From the NCBI RefSeq assembly GCF_000517425.1, contig NZ_CP006569.1, forward strand, positions 3,896,760-3,960,759: 64,000 nt of DNA. The letters run 5' to 3'. This DNA is from Sodalis praecaptivus (lineage in GTDB: Bacteria > Pseudomonadota > Gammaproteobacteria > Enterobacterales > Enterobacteriaceae). The notes below the pieces were generated by a model, which did no database searches, was not told the DNA's origin, and worked only from the letters and a program-made list of their open reading frames with translations. The translations under genes were made by a program, and so were the position numbers. This document shows positions 60,289-64,000 of the stretch, one piece after another. Every line of letters begins with the position of its first letter. The first letter of the stretch is position 1.

Positions 60289-62997
60289 TCAGGCAATGGT
60301 ACGTTGGATCTCGATGGTTTCAAAGACTTCGATCACGTCGCCTGAACGTACGTCGTTATAGTTCTTCACGCCGATGCCGCACTCCATGCCGTTACGCACT
60401 TCGTTAACGTCGTCTTTAAAGCGACGCAGCGACTCCAGTTCACCTTCGTAGATCACCACGTTTTCACGCAGCACACGGATTTTGTTGTGACGCTTCACCA
60501 CGCCTTCCGTCACCATACAGCCGGCGATAGCGCCGAATTTCGGTGAACGGAACACATCGCGCACTTCCGCCAGACCGATGATTTCCTGTTTGTATTCCGG
60601 CGCCAGCATGCCGCTCATCGCCTGTTTGACTTCATCAATCAAATCGTAGATGACCGAGTAATAGCGCAGATCCAGGTTTTCCGCTTCGATGACGCGGCGA
60701 GCGGAGGCATCGGCACGCACGTTAAAGCCCAGCAGGATGGCGTTGGAAGCCGCCGCCAGCGTCGCGTCGGTCTCGGTAATGCCGCCCACGCCGGAGCCGA
60801 CAATCTTCACCTTCACTTCGTCGGTGGACAAATTCTCCAGCGCGTCGCTGATGGCTTCAGCGGAACCCTGTACGTCAGACTTCAGCACGATGTTCAGCTC
60901 GGACACTTCCCCTTCGGTCATGTTGGCGAACATGTTTTCCAGTTTGGACTTCTGCTGGCGCGCCAGTTTGACTTCGCGGAATTTGCCTTGACGATACAGC
61001 GCCACTTCGCGCGCTTTCTTCTCATCGCGCACTACCGTCGCTTCATCACCGGCGGCCGGCACCCCGGACAGACCGAGGATCTCGACCGGAATCGACGGGC
61101 CGGCGGAAGCCACATCACGGCCCACTTCATCGCGCATGGCGCGCACGCGGCCGTACTCGAAACCGCACAGGACAATGTCGCCCCGATTCAGGGTACCTTC
61201 ACGTACCAGCACCGTTGCCACCGGGCCACGGCCCTTGTCCAGGAAGGATTCGATGACGACACCGCTGGCCATGCCGTTGCGGATCGCTTTTAACTCCAGT
61301 ACTTCCGCCTGCAGCAAGATGGCGTCCAGCAGTTCGTCAATGCCCGCGCCGGATTTGGCGGAAACATGCACGAACTGGCTTTCACCGCCCCACTCCTCCG
61401 GAATGACGCCGTATTGGGTCAGCTCATTCTTGACCCGATCCGGATCCGCTTCCGGCTTATCGATCTTGTTGACCGCCACCACCACCGGTACTTTGGCCGC
61501 TTTGGCGTGCTGGATGGCTTCGATAGTCTGCGGCATCACGCCGTCATCGGCAGCCACCACCAGCACCACGATATCCGTCGCCTGCGCACCGCGGGCGCGC
61601 ATTGCGGTAAAGGCCGCATGCCCCGGGGTATCAAGGAAGGTTATCATGCCGTTATCGGTTTCCACATGGTAGGCGCCGATATGCTGGGTAATGCCCCCGG
61701 CCTCGCCTGCCGCCACCTTGGTGGAGCGGATATAGTCCAGGAGCGAGGTTTTACCGTGGTCGACGTGACCCATGATGGTCACCACCGGCGCGCGCGATTC
61801 CGCGGCGGCGGAGCTGCCGGTATCACGGTCGGACATCACCGACTCTTCCAGCTCGTTCTCACGGCGTAAAATCACCTTGTGACCCATCTCTTCCGCCACC
61901 AGTTGCGCGGTTTCCTGATCGATTACCTGGTTGATGGTCGCCATGGCGCCGAGCTTCATCATCGCTTTGATGACCTGCGATCCTTTCACCGCCATTTTGT
62001 TGGCCAGTTCCGCCACGGTGATGGTTTCGCCGATGACCACGTCGCGGTTCACCGCCTGCGCCGGCTTGTTAAAGCCCTGCGTCAGCGTGCTCGGTTTACG
62101 CTTGCCCTTACCGCCACGGCCCACGGCACGCGCTTCTTCGCGATCGGCCTTGGATTCGGACAAACGGCTGGTCTTCTTCTGTTTGGTGGCTTTACCACCG
62201 CGGGTGCGGCTGCGGCGATCGCCTTCCACTTTGCGATCGTTTTCGTCTTCAGCTTCCCGGGCGTGGTGAGAGGTCGTAACGTGGTAATCGGTGGTGTCTT
62301 CCTCCGCCGGCTCAGGCGCGTTATCCCAGGTGCCGCCGCGTTCTTCGGCCATACGACGCGCTTCTTCCGCGACCTGGAGAGCCTTTTCTTCGACCTTGCG
62401 ACGCGTTTCCTCTTCCGCTTTGCGTCTTAGCTCCGCGGCTTCGGCTTCACGGCGAGCTTTTTCAGCCGCCTGTGGTGACTTGGTCATAGTATTGGTCTGC
62501 TGGTTAGTCAATTTATCACTTTCCGCTGCCACACGTTTCGCTTGTTCAGCGGCCTCACGCTTGGCCTTCTCTTCGGCCGCGCGTTTTGCTTTTTCTTCGG
62601 CGTCACGTTTCGCTTTTTCGGCGGCTTCACGCTGGGCCTGCTGCTGAGCCAACTCTTCCGCTTCACGCCGGGCCTGTTCTTCCGCTTCAGCCTGCTCTTG
62701 CGCCTGCGGATCGCGTTGCACATAGGTGCGCTTCTTGCGCACTTCGATTTGCACCGACTTACTTTTACCGCCGGTGCTGGGAATATTCAAGGTGCTGCGC
62801 GTTTTGCGCTGCAAAGTTAATTTATTGGGCGCCGCGCCGCGATCGCGGTTCAGGTGCGCCAGTAAGGTTTCTTTTTCCTGCTGGGTCACAGAATCCACTG
62901 CGGTTTTATCAATGCCCGCATCAGCAAATTGCTGTACCAGGCGATCGACCGGAGTCTGTATTTCTGCGGCGAGCGATTTTACGGTTACATCTGTCAT
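60289..62997 (-). CDS. infB: Translation initiation factor IF-2
   Basis: GTPase that brings initiator tRNA to the 30S subunit. It has 902 residues (E. coli 890). The N-terminal region has a long charged Ala/Glu/Lys/Arg-rich helix (about 98-215). The G domain has [23 protein letters not shown] and NKIDKPE. The C2 domain ends [12 protein letters not shown]. In-frame TTG (62511, residue 163) and ATG (62487, residue 171) lie where E. coli makes the shorter IF2-2 and IF2-3 forms. Operon nusA-infB-rbfA-truB. Confidence 0.98.
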   Translation of the reverse strand: MTDVTVKSLAAEIQTPVDRLVQQFADAGIDKTAVDSVTQQEKETLLAHLNRDRGAAPNKLTLQRKTRSTLNIPSTGGKSKSVQIEVRKKRTYVQRDPQAQEQAEAEEQARREAEELAQQQAQREAAEKAKRDAEEKAKRAAEEKAKREAAEQAKRVAAESDKLTNQQTNTMTKSPQAAEKARREAEAAELRRKAEEETRRKVEEKALQVAEEARRMAEERGGTWDNAPEPAEEDTTDYHVTTSHHAREAEDENDRKVEGDRRSRTRGGKATKQKKTSRLSESKADREEARAVGRGGKGKRKPSTLTQGFNKPAQAVNRDVVIGETITVAELANKMAVKGSQVIKAMMKLGAMATINQVIDQETAQLVAEEMGHKVILRRENELEESVMSDRDTGSSAAAESRAPVVTIMGHVDHGKTSLLDYIRSTKVAAGEAGGITQHIGAYHVETDNGMITFLDTPGHAAFTAMRARGAQATDIVVLVVAADDGVMPQTIEAIQHAKAAKVPVVVAVNKIDKPEADPDRVKNELTQYGVIPEEWGGESQFVHVSAKSGAGIDELLDAILLQAEVLELKAIRNGMASGVVIESFLDKGRGPVATVLVREGTLNRGDIVLCGFEYGRVRAMRDEVGRDVASAGPSIPVEILGLSGVPAAGDEATVVRDEKKAREVALYRQGKFREVKLARQQKSKLENMFANMTEGEVSELNIVLKSDVQGSAEAISDALENLSTDEVKVKIVGSGVGGITETDATLAAASNAILLGFNVRADASARRVIEAENLDLRYYSVIYDLIDEVKQAMSGMLAPEYKQEIIGLAEVRDVFRSPKFGAIAGCMVTEGVVKRHNKIRVLRENVVIYEGELESLRRFKDDVNEVRNGMECGIGVKNYNDVRSGDVIEVFETIEIQRTIA

Positions 62998-63022
62998 GCT
63001 GTTCCTTTCCTGCTACAGTTTA

Positions 63023-64000
63023 TTACGCGTTGTCGCCAAACCAGCAAATATTGCGCGCGGCCATAATCAGCTCGCCGGCTTTTTCACTACTCAGCCCTTC
63101 AATATCTGACAGGTCGTCGACACCCTGTTCGGCAAGATCTTCCAGCGTACAAACACCACGCGCCGCCAGCTTGAACGCCATGTCGCGCTCAAGTTCAGGC
63201 AGACCCAGCAGGTCTTCAGCCGGTACGCCCGCGCCGCGATTCTCTTCCTGCGCCAGGGCAAGCGTGGTCAGCGCATTCTTCGCCCGTTCGCGCAGCGCTT
63301 CCACCGTGTCTTCATCGAGCCCTTGAATTTCCAGCAGTTCGTTTATCGGTACGTAGGCCAGCTCCTCAAGAGATGAGAAACCTTCCTCCACCAGTACCTC
63401 GGCGAACTCTTCATCGATATCCAGATTGCGGGTAAAGATATCGATGGCCGCATGGGCTTCAGCTTGATGTTTTGCCTGCAGATCCTCTACCGTCATTACG
63501 TTCAGCTCCCAGCCGCTAAGCTGGGAAGCCAGCCGGACGTTTTGTCCGTTGCGGCCGATAGCCTGGGCAAGATTGCCCGCTTCTACCGCGATATCCATGG
63601 TGTGCTTGTCCTCGTCCACCACGATGGAGGCGACATCGGCAGGAGCCATGGCGTTAATAACGAACTGGGCCGGGTTGTCATCCCACAGCACGATATCGAT
63701 GCGTTCACCGCCCAATTCGCTGGACACCGCCTGGACGCGCGCGCCGCGCATGCCGACGCAGGCGCCGACCGGATCAATACGCTTGTCGTTGGTCTTCACG
63801 GCGATTTTCGCCCGTGAGCCCGGATCGCGGGCGGCGGCCTTGATTTCAATCACTTCTTCGCCGATTTCCGGCACCTCAATGCGGAACAGCTCTACCAACA
63901 TCTCCGACCGAGACCGGCTGACAAACAGCTGCGCGCCGCGCGCTTCCGGACGCACAGAATATAACACGCCGCGAATACGGTCGCCGGGACGGAAATTTTC
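63023..64000 (-). CDS. nusA: Transcription termination/antitermination factor NusA, C-terminal part (runs off the window)
   Basis: RNA polymerase-associated factor for pausing, termination and antitermination. About 325 C-terminal residues are present. S1 domain end is [22 protein letters not shown] domains follow with [29 protein letters not shown] and [15 protein letters not shown]. Two acidic repeats occupy the end, finishing [12 protein letters not shown]. The frame is open to the window edge, so the N-terminus is missing. It lies 25 bp before infB. Confidence 0.98.
   Translation of the reverse strand, partial: ENFRPGDRIRGVLYSVRPEARGAQLFVSRSRSEMLVELFRIEVPEIGEEVIEIKAAARDPGSRAKIAVKTNDKRIDPVGACVGMRGARVQAVSSELGGERIDIVLWDDNPAQFVINAMAPADVASIVVDEDKHTMDIAVEAGNLAQAIGRNGQNVRLASQLSGWELNVMTVEDLQAKHQAEAHAAIDIFTRNLDIDEEFAEVLVEEGFSSLEELAYVPINELLEIQGLDEDTVEALRERAKNALTTLALAQEENRGAGVPAEDLLGLPELERDMAFKLAARGVCTLEDLAEQGVDDLSDIEGLSSEKAGELIMAARNICWFGDNA

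Overview
The window is a chromosomal segment of a GC-rich gammaproteobacterium of the order Enterobacterales. About fifty proteins match E. coli K-12 proteins nearly end to end, and the gene order follows two E. coli chromosome segments. The high GC, many long gene-poor gaps with decayed repeats, and loss of accessory genes suggest the Sodalis clade (insect-associated Pectobacteriaceae/Bruguierivoracaceae). That placement is an inference from overall character; no marker here proves it.

Block 1 (1-44.4 kb) is the E. coli 0/100-minute region, read in reverse. It runs ileS(partial)-ribF, rpsT, nhaA, dnaJ-dnaK, an MFS transporter, mog, talB, yaaJ, yaaA, thrCBA-thrL, arcA, creA, rob, gpmB, yjjX, trpR, slt, ettA, nadR-radA-serB, ytjB, deoDBAC, yjjV, a CsbD-like gene, ytjA, osmY, prfC, rimI-holD, rsmC and three identical tRNA-Leu(CAG) genes. 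Several E. coli neighbours are missing: nhaR, satP, creBCD, lplA, yjjG, yjjU, yjjW, yjjI and fhuF. Regulatory sites can be read directly: a sigma-32 promoter for dnaK, the thr leader and attenuator, a trp operator before trpR, the rpsT promoter and a tRNA promoter.

A junction zone (44.4-46.6 kb) holds an AT-richer membrane diguanylate cyclase gene between the tRNA genes and block 2.

Block 2 (46.6-64 kb) is the E. coli 71-minute region: yhbO, yhbQ, yhbS-ubiT, ubiU-ubiV, yhbW, deaD with its small leader gene yrbN, nlpI, pnp, rpsO, truB, rbfA, infB and nusA (partial). It combines oxygen-independent ubiquinone synthesis with the cold-shock, RNA-decay and translation-initiation cluster.

The window is mostly conserved core genome. 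I found no CRISPR array, prophage, insertion sequence or defence island. The least explained feature is a set of unrelated short tandem-repeat families, each confined to one intergenic gap: 9 bp after ettA, 57 bp between deoC and yjjV, 6 bp before yhbO, 9 bp before yhbQ, 43 bp between ubiV and yhbW, and degenerate units elsewhere. The array before yhbQ keeps a (Gly-Gln-Pro)n frame open whose stop codon overlaps the yhbQ start as ATGA.
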